Shown: piece after piece, positions 1-7,905 of the stretch
Layout: each line of letters begins with the position of its first letter
Numbering within the stretch: the first letter of the stretch is position 1
Origin: Candidatus Woesearchaeota archaeon
GTDB lineage: Archaea > Nanobdellota > Nanobdellia > Woesearchaeales > GW2011-AR4
Assembly (NCBI GenBank): GCA_016185945.1
Contig: JACPMR010000015.1
Span: 133,256 to 197,255, forward strand
DNA: 64,000 nt
Reading direction: 5' to 3'
Position numbers and translations under genes: made by a program
The notes under the pieces: generated by a model
What the model saw: only the letters and a program-made list of their open reading frames with translations
Told to the model about the DNA's origin: nothing
The model's database searches: none

Positions 1-311
1 TTGAGAAAGCAGATGAAGGCAAGGTAATTGTTATCATACCCACAATAGTTCTTGCAGAATTGATTTTCATATGCGAGAAAAAAGATGCATCTATAAAATT
101 TAAGGAAATATTAGATAAAATTAATGAGAGTTCAAACTATATCTATTACAATCTTGATATCAAAGTAATATTAGAGATATCAAATTTGAGTAAAATCCCT
201 GAAATGCATGATAGAATAATAACAGCAACAGCCAAGTTAAATAGAGCTACCTTAATCACTAAAGATCCTGAGGTTATAAGGTCAAAGTTTGTTGATACTA
301 TTTGGGACTAA
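1..311 (+). CDS. PIN-domain protein (VapC-like), 5' end outside window
   Basis: The frame is open from base 3 with no start in view, so the gene begins upstream. What remains (about 100 residues) has the C-terminal half of a PIN fold: a helix IPTIVLAELIF holding the conserved Glu, then HDRIITATAKLNRATLITKD, matching the family pattern D-x-IxA-A-x-LITxD in which acidic residues bind Mg2+. PIN proteins are usually ribonucleases, often toxins of VapBC pairs. The antitoxin would be expected upstream and cannot be seen. Family assignment is by motif; a toxin role is inference. Confidence 0.7.
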   Translation, partial: EKADEGKVIVIIPTIVLAELIFICEKKDASIKFKEILDKINESSNYIYYNLDIKVILEISNLSKIPEMHDRIITATAKLNRATLITKDPEVIRSKFVDTIWD

Positions 312-359
312 CAAAATAACAAGCATTCTGGAAGTGTTATAATAAGATTGGGGTAAAAA

Positions 360-989
360 TCATCCCAGATTAACCGCATTGACTATCTTGTCTGCATTAT
401 AGTCATATATAATAAGTTTTGTCTGGTATCTAAGCAAGAAATCTCCTGCCTTTGCATTGGCATAAACATCTGGGAACTGCTGCCTTAAAGTATTAAGGGT
501 GTTGGCATCAAGCTGCCCGCCTATCGGCTGCTGGCTCTGCAACCCCGTCATTTCAGGGTGCTTGTTCAGCTTTGTTAAAAAATCAGCTGGCAATTGTCCT
601 TGCTGGGGCTGCTGGAAAGTTAAAGTACCCCTTACCAGGTCATTGTCATAATCATAAACTACAATCCTGTCTGTGTATTGTACAATGAAATTGCCAATGT
701 AAGAAACATCAAGCCCTGCTACCTGTGTCTGCAAGTTTGCAAAATTGTTGTTATTGATTTGCACCACGTTCAAAGGCGCAACTCCGACATAGCCCTTCAT
801 CTCATCATGAGCAGTTAACTTCTTCAGAAAATCATTCATGTTTATGGTTCTTGGCATAAGTGTTTTTTTTAATTGGTAAATATTGGTAAGAGCAATTAGG
901 CTTACGATTAATGTTGCCATTATTGAAAGAACTACAAGATATTGGAATGCGGGCTTTTCAAAAAGATGTTCACTATCACCTCTTGCCAT
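360..989 (-). CDS. Membrane-anchored protein with an internal duplication, unknown function
   Basis: 209 residues from ATG 989; an upstream in-frame TTG at 1007 would add six residues but ATG is preferred. One transmembrane segment lies near residues 17-38, followed by an outward or cytoplasmic soluble part. That part holds two copies of a roughly 70-residue unit, each starting FLKKL/FLTKL-x-HxEM-x-G and ending with a beta-rich stretch, GNFIVQYTDRIVVYDYDND in the first and GDFLLRYQTKLIIYDYNAD in the second. A Gln-rich linker joins them. I do not recognise the family. It is transcribed divergently from the envelope gene at 1084, and its tandem units suggest a binding or structural role. Confidence 0.75.
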   Translation of the reverse strand: MARGDSEHLFEKPAFQYLVVLSIMATLIVSLIALTNIYQLKKTLMPRTINMNDFLKKLTAHDEMKGYVGVAPLNVVQINNNNFANLQTQVAGLDVSYIGNFIVQYTDRIVVYDYDNDLVRGTLTFQQPQQGQLPADFLTKLNKHPEMTGLQSQQPIGGQLDANTLNTLRQQFPDVYANAKAGDFLLRYQTKLIIYDYNADKIVNAVNLG

Positions 990-1083
990 TTTAATTGTTA
1001 GATTCAAGGATGTATTTAAAGATTATGATTTTTGGCAAAAAACATAAAGAATAAAAAGAGACAATATAAAGAATGATTTTGAT

Positions 1084-2232
1084 ATGAAAAAGGCGAGAAT
1101 CACAATATTTCTGATAGTATTTTTACTTATGCCTATTAGTGTCTTTGCAGCCAAAATAAACAGCACATCTTATAAGCAGACTGTAATTGTATCAACAGGC
1201 GGCGAAAACGCCAGCAGCAGCTCTTATAAGATTGGTGTTGCAGTTGGCATAATTGCCAAGGTGATTAATTCAACATCCTACCTTAACAAGCTTGGCTTTT
1301 TCCATGTATGGCTTCTCGCAAACGGGCAGCCATGCACTTCAGCCAATCAGTGTGAAGGGGGATTTTGCTGCAGCAGCACATGCAGGAGCTCCGCATGTCC
1401 AACTGAAGAAGCAGCTGCAGGTGGAGGGGGAGGTGGGGGAGCAGCTGCAGGGGGCGGAAGTCCTCCACTTGTTGAGGAATTTGAGGATTTCAGCACAAGC
1501 CAAAGCTCAGTAAAAGAGCAAGTTGCATTAGGACAGGCGAAAGTCCAAAAAATAGGGATAAGGAATACAGGTACTGTTGCCTTAAGCTTTGACTTGAATG
1601 TTGCAACAATTAATGACTTCGTTTTCCTTTCAGACACAGGTTTTAGCCTAGATGCAGGACAGGAAAAGTTGGTGGAAGCAAACATAATCGGAAAAAAGCT
1701 CGGCTCCTACCTTGGCGAAATAGAAATTTCAGCAGGAGGCATTAAAAAATCAATAAGTGTTATTGTTGAGGTTGAATCAGAGCAGGCATTGTTTGATGTT
1801 AAAATTGACATACCATCTGGCTACAAGGAGATTGAAGCAGGAGGAGAGCTAAAAGCTCAGATTACATTGCTTAATGTGGGTCCGCCAAAAAAGGTTGATG
1901 TCACAACAACATACATGATCAAAGACAAGCAAGGCAATATTGTTCATGAAAGTTCAGAAACTTTTGCTGTTGAGAAGCAGACATCATTTGTAAAATCGTT
2001 TAAGGTACCAAAAAATCTTGCTCCAGGAGATTATCTTGCAATAATTGAATTGAGGTATGAGAACTCATTTGCAGTTTCAAGCGAATTATTCAGGATTGCT
2101 CCAAAAGAATCTCCATTGATTCAAAAGTTTGCAAAATACAATGCAACACTGGCATTCGTGTTTAGTATTTTGATTGGGTTTATGTTTTTGTTTGCCTATT
2201 TATTGCTTCCAAAAATAAAAATAAAAAATTGA
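1084..2232 (+). CDS. Secreted, C-terminally anchored protein with Cys-knot, Gly-rich linker and CARDB-like beta domains
   Basis: 382 residues. A signal peptide (about residues 1-23, ending VFA-A) precedes a short beta region, then a Cys-rich knot (about 94-116, eight Cys) and an Ala/Gly-rich linker. Two Ig/CARDB-like beta domains follow, and a single transmembrane helix closes the C-terminus with a KIKIKN tail. This is a typical archaeal surface-protein plan. The second beta domain (about 240-345) is clearly related to the extracellular domain of the next gene at 2534: both contain KD-x-xGN-I, a TSF/ASFFK strand and IPKNL-x-PG-Y. The two are neighbours on one strand, suggesting partners or a duplication. 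Function unknown. Confidence 0.8.
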   Translation: MKKARITIFLIVFLLMPISVFAAKINSTSYKQTVIVSTGGENASSSSYKIGVAVGIIAKVINSTSYLNKLGFFHVWLLANGQPCTSANQCEGGFCCSSTCRSSACPTEEAAAGGGGGGGAAAGGGSPPLVEEFEDFSTSQSSVKEQVALGQAKVQKIGIRNTGTVALSFDLNVATINDFVFLSDTGFSLDAGQEKLVEANIIGKKLGSYLGEIEISAGGIKKSISVIVEVESEQALFDVKIDIPSGYKEIEAGGELKAQITLLNVGPPKKVDVTTTYMIKDKQGNIVHESSETFAVEKQTSFVKSFKVPKNLAPGDYLAIIELRYENSFAVSSELFRIAPKESPLIQKFAKYNATLAFVFSILIGFMFLFAYLLLPKIKIKN

Positions 2233-2533
2233 AGTTTGAAAAATAAAATTTTTTGTTTTATTTCTGATGTTTTGATGAGCTTATTGCGCAATCCTTACAA
2301 ATAAATATCAACCTGTCAAATGACTGCCAAAACCCGTTACACTACACATAATTAACCGAAATATATTTAAACATAGGAAAAAGAGCCATTACACTACAAA
2401 AAAAGAGGTGAATTTTTGATGGTTTTGAAATCACTTAGATTTCAAAGCCCAGAAAAACTTAGTTTTTCGGTGGGTTTTAGCCGTCTAATTAGAGTTCTTC
2501 ATTGCAATTTCTCAGTGCCCGGGGTGGAAAGCC
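2233..2533 (+). promoter_or_regulatory. Intergenic leader region: TATA-like box between two TTACACTACA repeats
   Basis: This spacer of about 300 bp precedes the long gene at 2534. A TATA-like ATATATTTAA sits at 2361-2370. An identical 10-mer TTACACTACA occurs at 2337-2346 and 2389-2398, that is, upstream of the TATA box and near the expected transcription start. Two identical copies 52 bp apart around a promoter look like operator sites, which is inference. From about 2400 to the gene the leader holds a strong Shine-Dalgarno (GAGGTGA at 2405-2411), a short open frame and two hairpins, listed separately. Confidence 0.45.
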
Positions 2534-2544
2534 TTGGCATTTAA
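2419..2544 (+). CDS. Possible 41-residue leader ORF overlapping the next start
   Basis: ATG 2419 lies 7 nt after a strong Shine-Dalgarno (GAGGTGA), better than the signal of the following long gene. The frame runs 41 codons and stops at 2542-2544, just past the TTG start (2534) of the 805-residue protein, in another frame. The peptide resembles no family I know, and its DNA contains two perfect hairpins (2424-2474). It could be a translated leader coupling or attenuating the downstream gene, or coincidence. Confidence 0.3.
   Translation: MVLKSLRFQSPEKLSFSVGFSRLIRVLHCNFSVPGVESLGI
2424..2474. repeat. Double hairpin in the leader
   Basis: Two adjacent perfect hairpins: TTTGAAATC/GATTTCAAA with loop ACTTA, and GAAAAAC/GTTTTTC with loop TTA, the second flanked by CCC and GGG. 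Both loops carry CTTAG at the same relative place. Similar paired hairpins sit at 20105-20152 and 24410-24456. Confidence 0.6.
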
Positions 2545-4951
2545 GAGATACATACGCAAGCATGGAAAAAAGCTCGGGCCTTATTATTATGAAAATGTCA
2601 GGAGCCCTGATGGAAAAGTAAAAACAGTTTACATTGGCACGAACCCTGAGCACCATCCGAAGCACAGGATAAGAAAACCGTTGTTTTTCTTGATTCTTGT
2701 TTTGATACTTATCTTAATTTTAGGCGGCTCATTGTTTGTAATGCAAAATAAAGCTTTTCTGGAAAAAAAAGTAGTCTTGCAACAGCCAGATTTCGAGATA
2801 GACCAGATTTTACTGAAGGTCCTTGTCAAGAGCGGCGAGTTTATTGAAAAACAAATAAGGGTTATGAATGTTGGAGGCAGCGCAACAGGAATTGATGTTC
2901 TTGCGCAGGACCTTGATGACATTATAAAAATTGATTCTCCCTCATTTTCAATCAAGCCAGGGCAGACAAAAATCGTCACTTTGAACTTCTCATCTTATTT
3001 GCCTGAGCAAAAAATTGAGCAGCAGCCCGGGATTTACATTGGCAAATTTTTAGTGAAGTCTGAAAAGGCGGCAAAGGATATTCCCATAGTTGTTGAGATT
3101 GAAACCAAGAATGTGCTGTTTGACATGAACCTTAACCCTGTTGCGCTTGAAAGAAGAGTAAAACAGGGAACTGACACAACAATTGAAGTAAGATTGTTCA
3201 ACCTTGAAAGCATAGAATCGCAGAATGTCGATGTGGAGTATTTTGTGAAGGACATGAACGGCAACACGATTGTGACAGAAAGCGAGACAGTTGTTGTAAG
3301 AACCCAAGCTTCGTTCTTCAAGACCATTTCGATACCCAAAAACCTCAAGCCAGGCCCTTATGTATTTGCTGCTCAGGCAAAGTTTGGCAATTCAATAGGA
3401 ACTGCAAGCTACCTGTTTGATGTTGTTGGTCCAGAGGAAGTGAGCTTTGTGCAGTTCTGCAAGAACAATGTATTATGCCTTGGACTCTCAATAGCCACTA
3501 TACTATTGCTGTTTGCATTGGTTGCGTACTTTTATTTCTTCATCGGAGCTTATTTGTACGACAAAATAACAGGGACTATCAAACTGCCAACAAAAAGGAA
3601 AGAAGCTGTAGCAGAGCCAAAAGAAAGCGTCTTTGAGTCAATAAAAAGCAGGCTTGATGAATGGAAAAGACGGATAGAGTTAAGGAAAGTGGAGAAGGAA
3701 AGACAAAAAGAAGAATTTGAACTTGGAAAGCAAAGAGAAGCAGAGCAAAGGCAAAGGGAGATTGGGATACAAAAGACTGAAGAGCAGAGAAAGAAGAAAT
3801 GGGAAGAATTAAAAGCCGGTGTAGAAGGAAAAAAGGAGCCTGAGGAAAAAATAAGCCCGGTAAGCAATCTCAAGAGCTTCTACCAGATATTAGGAAACCT
3901 GAAAAAAGCAATTGAAAGAAAAGACACTTCTAAAGTGGATGATTTTTACCTAGAAGCGAGAAACATGTATAACGGTCTTTCAGATCAAGGTAAAAGGGAT
4001 GTTTACGGTCAATTGGTGGTTTTGTACAAGCAAAGGAATGAGTTGATGGAAGAGTATGAGCAGCAAGAAAAATTAAGAAAAGGGGAAAAGGAGAAAAAAC
4101 AAAAAGAGGAAAACAAAAAGAGAGAAGAGATTGAAAAGGAGAGATTACGCCAGCAAAGGCGGGAGAAAGTAAAGGAGCTCTTCCACAAAATCGGACTTTA
4201 CAAGACGCCTGAAGAAAAAAGGCAGATTGCATTGCAAAAAGAAAGGGAAAGGCAAGAGAAGCTAAAAAAGGAGGAAGAGCTGAGAAAGCAGAAGGAAGCA
4301 CAGCAAAGGGAACTTGAGAGACAGAAACAGCTTGAGCAGAAAAGAAGGGAAGAAGATGAGAGAAAAAGAAAACAGGAAGAACTAAAACGCCAGAAAGAAC
4401 TGGAAAGGCAGAGGGTAGAAGAGGAAAGAATAAATCTAAAAGAGCTGGAAAGGCAAAAAAGGCAGGAGCTGAGGAAACAAAAGGAACTTGGAGCAGCGCA
4501 AAAAAAGGCCGAAGAGGAACTCAAAAAACAGAAAGAATTAGAAGCAAAGAAGATAAAAGAAGAAAAGGCAATAAAAAAAGAGATAAAAACACCAAAAGAG
4601 GAAGTATCAAAAAAGAGAAAGGACGAAGCAGAAGAGATTGAAGAGGCAATTAAAAGCCTAGAGTTATTTGAAACAAAAGAAGAGAAAAAGGCAGAGAAAA
4701 GTCCGAGCATAGTCGAAAGATTTTTGAAAAAAGAGAAAGAACCAGAAATACCAATCGGCAAAAGCAAGAAATTTCAGAGATGCTACAAAACTCTGAATGA
4801 GGTTAAAGATGCAATTTCAAAAGATAATATTGAAAAAGCCAAGAAATTTTATGTCGAGGCAAGAAAGCTTTATGTTGAGTTGGACTACAATGAAAGAAAG
4901 GATGTCTATAATGAGTTGATGGAGGTATTTAATAAATTAACGCAATATTAG
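2534..4951 (+). CDS. Two-TM protein with extracellular CARDB-like domain and long cytoplasmic coiled coil
   Basis: 805 residues from TTG 2534, chosen because GGGGTGG lies 6 nt upstream and an in-frame stop lies just before. The basic N-terminus (RYIRKHGKKLGPYYYE) precedes TM1 (about 49-70). An extracellular beta domain related to that of the 1084 gene follows, then TM2 (about 312-345). The rest is a Lys/Glu/Arg-rich coiled coil that must be cytoplasmic. It contains two copies of a helical unit, near residues 450-505 and 750-805, with the pattern L-x-x-AI-x-K-x-x-x-K-x-F-Y-x-EAR-x-x-Y, then KRDVY/RKDVYNEL. The same unit ends the protein at 28273. Likely a transmembrane scaffold; function not established. 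Confidence 0.8.
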   Translation: MAFKRYIRKHGKKLGPYYYENVRSPDGKVKTVYIGTNPEHHPKHRIRKPLFFLILVLILILILGGSLFVMQNKAFLEKKVVLQQPDFEIDQILLKVLVKSGEFIEKQIRVMNVGGSATGIDVLAQDLDDIIKIDSPSFSIKPGQTKIVTLNFSSYLPEQKIEQQPGIYIGKFLVKSEKAAKDIPIVVEIETKNVLFDMNLNPVALERRVKQGTDTTIEVRLFNLESIESQNVDVEYFVKDMNGNTIVTESETVVVRTQASFFKTISIPKNLKPGPYVFAAQAKFGNSIGTASYLFDVVGPEEVSFVQFCKNNVLCLGLSIATILLLFALVAYFYFFIGAYLYDKITGTIKLPTKRKEAVAEPKESVFESIKSRLDEWKRRIELRKVEKERQKEEFELGKQREAEQRQREIGIQKTEEQRKKKWEELKAGVEGKKEPEEKISPVSNLKSFYQILGNLKKAIERKDTSKVDDFYLEARNMYNGLSDQGKRDVYGQLVVLYKQRNELMEEYEQQEKLRKGEKEKKQKEENKKREEIEKERLRQQRREKVKELFHKIGLYKTPEEKRQIALQKERERQEKLKKEEELRKQKEAQQRELERQKQLEQKRREEDERKRKQEELKRQKELERQRVEEERINLKELERQKRQELRKQKELGAAQKKAEEELKKQKELEAKKIKEEKAIKKEIKTPKEEVSKKRKDEAEEIEEAIKSLELFETKEEKKAEKSPSIVERFLKKEKEPEIPIGKSKKFQRCYKTLNEVKDAISKDNIEKAKKFYVEARKLYVELDYNERKDVYNELMEVFNKLTQY

Positions 4952-5040
4952 AAAATGACATTAATTATTGGACATTTGTGTCATTTTCTAAGATAGTAAA
5001 AGACATTATAAATTGTCCTAAAATTTGTGTCTTTTACTAT
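4949..5040. repeat. Tandem perfect dyads between convergent genes
   Basis: A 12-bp perfect inverted repeat (4949-4960 with 4979-4990, 18-nt loop) is followed two bases later by a 13-bp one (4993-5005 with 5028-5040, 22-nt loop). The left arms are similar (AAAATGACA and AAAAGACA). The first loop contains GGACA and the second its complement TGTCC, so the loops could kiss. The pair fills the gap between two converging genes. A bidirectional 3'-end structure is likely. Confidence 0.7.
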
Positions 5041-5049
5041 ATAAACGAC

Positions 5050-5274
5050 TTATTTTAAAGAATCCTCGATTTTTCTTTTTGAATTCTTAGATGTTGCCTG
5101 CGCTTCCTGCTGCAAATCAACTCCAAGTTCCTTCAAGCCCTTGATGTGCATCTGCATAAGCTGCTCAACAATTGACAGAATTCTTATCATTTCCTCCCTT
5201 TCCTTTGCAAGAGTGGTAAGAGCGCCTTTGTGAAAGCCAACCTGCTCTTCTTTGCTTATCTGTTCCTTTGGCAT
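5050..5274 (-). CDS. Small helical protein, unknown function
   Basis: 74 residues, start ATG. The sequence is helix-forming throughout, with a heptad-like stretch EEMIRILSIVEQLMQMHIKG and a charged tail (SKNSKRKIEDSLK). There is no signal peptide or membrane segment, so it is cytoplasmic and probably oligomeric. It converges on the coiled-coil gene at 2534. I recognise no family, but codon use and a clean start support a real gene. Confidence 0.65.
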   Translation of the reverse strand: MPKEQISKEEQVGFHKGALTTLAKEREEMIRILSIVEQLMQMHIKGLKELGVDLQQEAQATSKNSKRKIEDSLK

Positions 5275-5390
5275 TAAGAAAATTAAAAGGATGTGATATT
5301 TAAGGGTTTCTGAAAGGGAAAGGGAACATCACAAATGATGAATACTTCAAACCATCGAGGGGGGGCTTTCTAAAAAATACTTAAATCTTC

Positions 5391-5540
5391 TCAATCACGG
5401 GGCTTCCTAGGCTCTCTCCTGACAATCATAGGAGACCTGCCTTTTCGGTTGTGCTTGAAAGTCCAACAGAATAGCACTTCACTCACAAACGAGTTACCTT
5501 TTTACTGCTTACATATAAAGGTCGTTCCGTGTTTGTTGAA
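5391..5540 (-). repeat. Modular intergenic element, copy 1
   Basis: Terminal TCAATCACGG (5391) is matched imperfectly by CCGTGTTTGTTGAA (to 5540). The + strand reads an arm of the TTCCT...AGGAGACCTGC type, a hairpin GTGCT...AGCAC, then an arm of the ACGAC-CTTT...AAAG-GTAA type in reverse. Its first arm (about 42 bp) differs by one base from the arm in the copy at 33461-33615. It lies in the divergent gap upstream of the AsnB-like gene. Confidence 0.85.
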
Positions 5541-5609
5541 AATTTTGTTAATTATTTTTAGTGTTTCTGAATCTAAACCTTTTTAAAAAATACAAAAATC
5601 CATTATTTT

Positions 5610-6518
5610 ATGACACAAGTTTTGGGCGTTGTAAAGGAAGGCAAGCTTATTCCAGAAGATTTATGGATAAAGTTTGTAAATAGATTGGAGAATGATTTTG
5701 ACAATCTTGAGACAAACCAAGAAAGGGCAAAAAGGGAGCTTGCAAGAGTAATAGTTGAGGCAGTCAAAAAAAGGGTTGTGCCAAAATTCGGGATTCTATT
5801 TAGCGGAGGTGTAGATAGTTCATTAATTGCTTTTGTTGCAAAACAGCTTAAATGCAGTTTTACTTGCTATACGGTTGGCATTGAAGGCTCTGATGATATT
5901 GCATGGGCAAAAAAGGTGGCAAATGAATATGGGTTTAATCTCAAATATAAGATGTTAAGCTTGTATGAATTTGAAAATGTCTTGAAGAATGTTGTCAAAC
6001 TGCTGAATGATGTGGATATTGTTAAAGTTAGTGTTGGCTCTGTTTTGTACGCTGCCGTAAAGCTTGCATTGGCAAATAACGATAATGTCCTTTTTGGAGG
6101 GCTTGGAAGCGAAGAGATATTTGCAGGCTACCAAAGGCATCAAGATGCTTTGGGCAACAACAATTTTGAGGCGCTGCATAAAGAGTGCTGGAATGGCTTG
6201 AAGCAGATGTGGGGCAGAGATTTGGCAAGGGATTTTACAATTGCAAAAGCACTTGGCTTGGACTTAAGGACGCCATTTCTTGACAAGGATTTGATAAAAA
6301 TAGCCATGAACGTGCACCCTATGTTTAAGCTGGATAAACAAAATAAAAAAATAATATTAAGGGAAGCTGCAGAATTCATTGGATTGAAGAAGGAGTTTGC
6401 ATGGAGGAAGAAACAGGCAGCCCAATATGGCAGCAATTTTGTCAATGGAATTGAGAAATTGGCAAAAAAGAATGGGTTTAAGATGAAGAAAGAGTATTTA
6501 ATGAGTTTGTTAAGGTGA
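5610..6518 (+). CDS. Asparagine synthase-like ATP pyrophosphatase domain protein (no glutaminase domain)
   Basis: 302 residues. The PP-loop SGGVDSS (about residues 69-75) and GGLGSEEIFAGYQRH are hallmarks of the asparagine synthetase C-terminal domain, which adenylates a carboxylate before amide transfer. LDLRTPFLDKDL and a late Lys-rich segment also match. The usual N-terminal glutamine amidotransferase domain, with its Cys at position 2, is absent, so ammonia would have to be free or come from a partner. Short archaeal homologues of this shape exist; the true substrate is unknown. A TATA-like TTTTAAAAAATAC lies about 25 nt upstream of the ATG, fitting a short or absent leader. Confidence 0.75.
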   Translation: MTQVLGVVKEGKLIPEDLWIKFVNRLENDFDNLETNQERAKRELARVIVEAVKKRVVPKFGILFSGGVDSSLIAFVAKQLKCSFTCYTVGIEGSDDIAWAKKVANEYGFNLKYKMLSLYEFENVLKNVVKLLNDVDIVKVSVGSVLYAAVKLALANNDNVLFGGLGSEEIFAGYQRHQDALGNNNFEALHKECWNGLKQMWGRDLARDFTIAKALGLDLRTPFLDKDLIKIAMNVHPMFKLDKQNKKIILREAAEFIGLKKEFAWRKKQAAQYGSNFVNGIEKLAKKNGFKMKKEYLMSLLR

Positions 6519-6540
6519 TTTTTAATTAAAAATAAAATAA

Positions 6541-6625
6541 TTTCAATCTGTTCGCTTCGCTCACAAAATTTACTGCTCGGGCTCGCTGTCCTGCCACACG
6601 CTCGCCCTCGCTTATACATTTAATA
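6541..6625 (-). repeat. GC-rich intergenic element, group B short copy
   Basis: This GC-rich island starts TTTCAATCTGTT and ends TGCCACACGCTCG, then TATACATTTAATAA. The complement of 48336-48494 has the same two ends with a longer middle. It separates the AsnB-like gene from the DUF371 gene and contrasts with the AT-rich surroundings. Confidence 0.6.
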
Positions 6626-6628
6626 AAA

Positions 6629-7042
6629 ATGATCTACAAATTTATTGCTTACGGACATCCAAACATTCTAGCAACTCATAAAACAACGCTGGAGTTTACA
6701 AAAGACAAAGTATTAAGCTTGAAAGGAGACTGCATTGTTGGGGTTAATGCTGATTTTGATTTAAATGAACTGAAAAAGTTTATACGAAAATCTAAAAACA
6801 ATAAAGTTGCAATAAAAATTCAATCATCAAACAAAAAATTTCAAGAAACTATAAACGCACAGATTAATCCGAAATTCAACAGCAATAAGGAATTAGTCAT
6901 AAGAAAGACGGATTTCGTGTCTGAAAGGACTTTTGCAATAAAGTCGAATAAAGCTGCTTTTGAGGTGAATAGAGATTTGATTGAATTTTTGAAGGTGAAA
7001 GAAAACAGAATAATTATTGTTTTTAAAAATAAACAAATCTAA
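6629..7042 (+). CDS. DUF371 family protein
   Basis: 137 residues. The N-terminus AYGHPNILATHKTTLEFTKD followed by LKGDCIVGVNADFDL is the signature of archaeal DUF371: a conserved GHPN, a TLE strand and GDCIxGV. The family is nearly universal in archaea and small, but its function is unknown to me. Full length, no membrane segment. It follows the group B repeat and begins 4 nt after it, so its promoter may lie in or upstream of that repeat. Confidence 0.8.
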   Translation: MIYKFIAYGHPNILATHKTTLEFTKDKVLSLKGDCIVGVNADFDLNELKKFIRKSKNNKVAIKIQSSNKKFQETINAQINPKFNSNKELVIRKTDFVSERTFAIKSNKAAFEVNRDLIEFLKVKENRIIIVFKNKQI

Positions 7043-7074
7043 AAGAAAAGTAAATTAATTTTGGGTTATTGTGA

Positions 7075-7905
7075 CTATTTTATTTTGGTAAGCGTACTAT
7101 CTCTAACAACTTTTGAAGCTAATCTACCTACAATTTGGCTAATTAAGGCAGCATTTTGATGTGTGTTAAATGGCTTACGTAACGCCCATATAGCATAAGA
7201 ATAGGCTTGTCGCTGTAGATCTATCAAACCTATAGGCCATTGAGGTGCTTGTTCAAAATAACCTTTAAAGTAGCTTTCCAATAACTTTTGAAGATATATA
7301 ATTGCCTTATCATTTCCTCCAGATTGAAGAGCTGTCACTAAAATTGATGTTGGGAGAACTACAAGGTTCTTATGTGTCTCAACTTCCCCAAAAGATTCGA
7401 AATCAATTAATTTCATTTCAAGTGAGCCATTTGGAACCATCACATTTTCGTCTATAAAATCCTCGACCATTCTCACATTATACGAGGCGCCACTTCTCTC
7501 TATTGTGGCACCATGAACACTTCTTAATTTTCTTCCTAATTCCCTGCAGAGGCCTTCTAGTTGTGTGTATAATCTATTAAGTTGAATTTGAGAAACATTG
7601 GAATGAACATTGGCGCCTAACATACTTTGCAATGTTATTATACCCTTAACTAATTCGTCTAATCTTTGGTGATTGCTTAAGAATTCGTACTGTATAATTA
7701 ATCTATCTGGGTGTATGCCTATTCTTGCTGGAACAGGAAAAAAATGTCTTAGGAAATCGTATCCTGCTATCTCCCCTTGAAATCCAGTAACGTCCCTAGT
7801 TACAAATGGCTCAGTACTATAAAGGATAGGACTACAATATCTAACAAAACTTTTTTCAAACGCTCCCCCTTCTACTCTTGTATCATGTCTTGTTTGCGAA
7901 ACCAT
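7075..7905 (-). CDS. Diverged kinase-fold (aminoglycoside phosphotransferase-like) protein
   Basis: 276 residues, ATG 7905. No clear family, but the layout recalls a protein-kinase-like fold: GEIAGYDFL could supply the helix-C Glu, a helix with LGRKLRSVHG follows, then EDFIDENVMVPNG resembles the catalytic loop HGDxHPENVLV, and KLIDFESFG resembles the DFG/DFE metal site. No glycine-rich loop is obvious. If active it would phosphorylate a small molecule or protein. It is divergent from the TyrRS-receiver gene at 8239, sharing a 333-bp control region. Fold assignment is inference. Confidence 0.5.
   Translation of the reverse strand: MVSQTRHDTRVEGGAFEKSFVRYCSPILYSTEPFVTRDVTGFQGEIAGYDFLRHFFPVPARIGIHPDRLIIQYEFLSNHQRLDELVKGIITLQSMLGANVHSNVSQIQLNRLYTQLEGLCRELGRKLRSVHGATIERSGASYNVRMVEDFIDENVMVPNGSLEMKLIDFESFGEVETHKNLVVLPTSILVTALQSGGNDKAIIYLQKLLESYFKGYFEQAPQWPIGLIDLQRQAYSYAIWALRKPFNTHQNAALISQIVGRLASKVVRDSTLTKIK

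Noticed and set aside
1283-1685. Frames overlapping the Gly-rich linker of the 1084 gene
   Set aside because: Produced by the repetitive Ala/Gly codons in other frames.
3930-4767. Long Ser/Phe-rich frames opposite the coiled-coil gene
   Set aside because: They are the antisense of Lys/Glu-rich codons and have no start signals.
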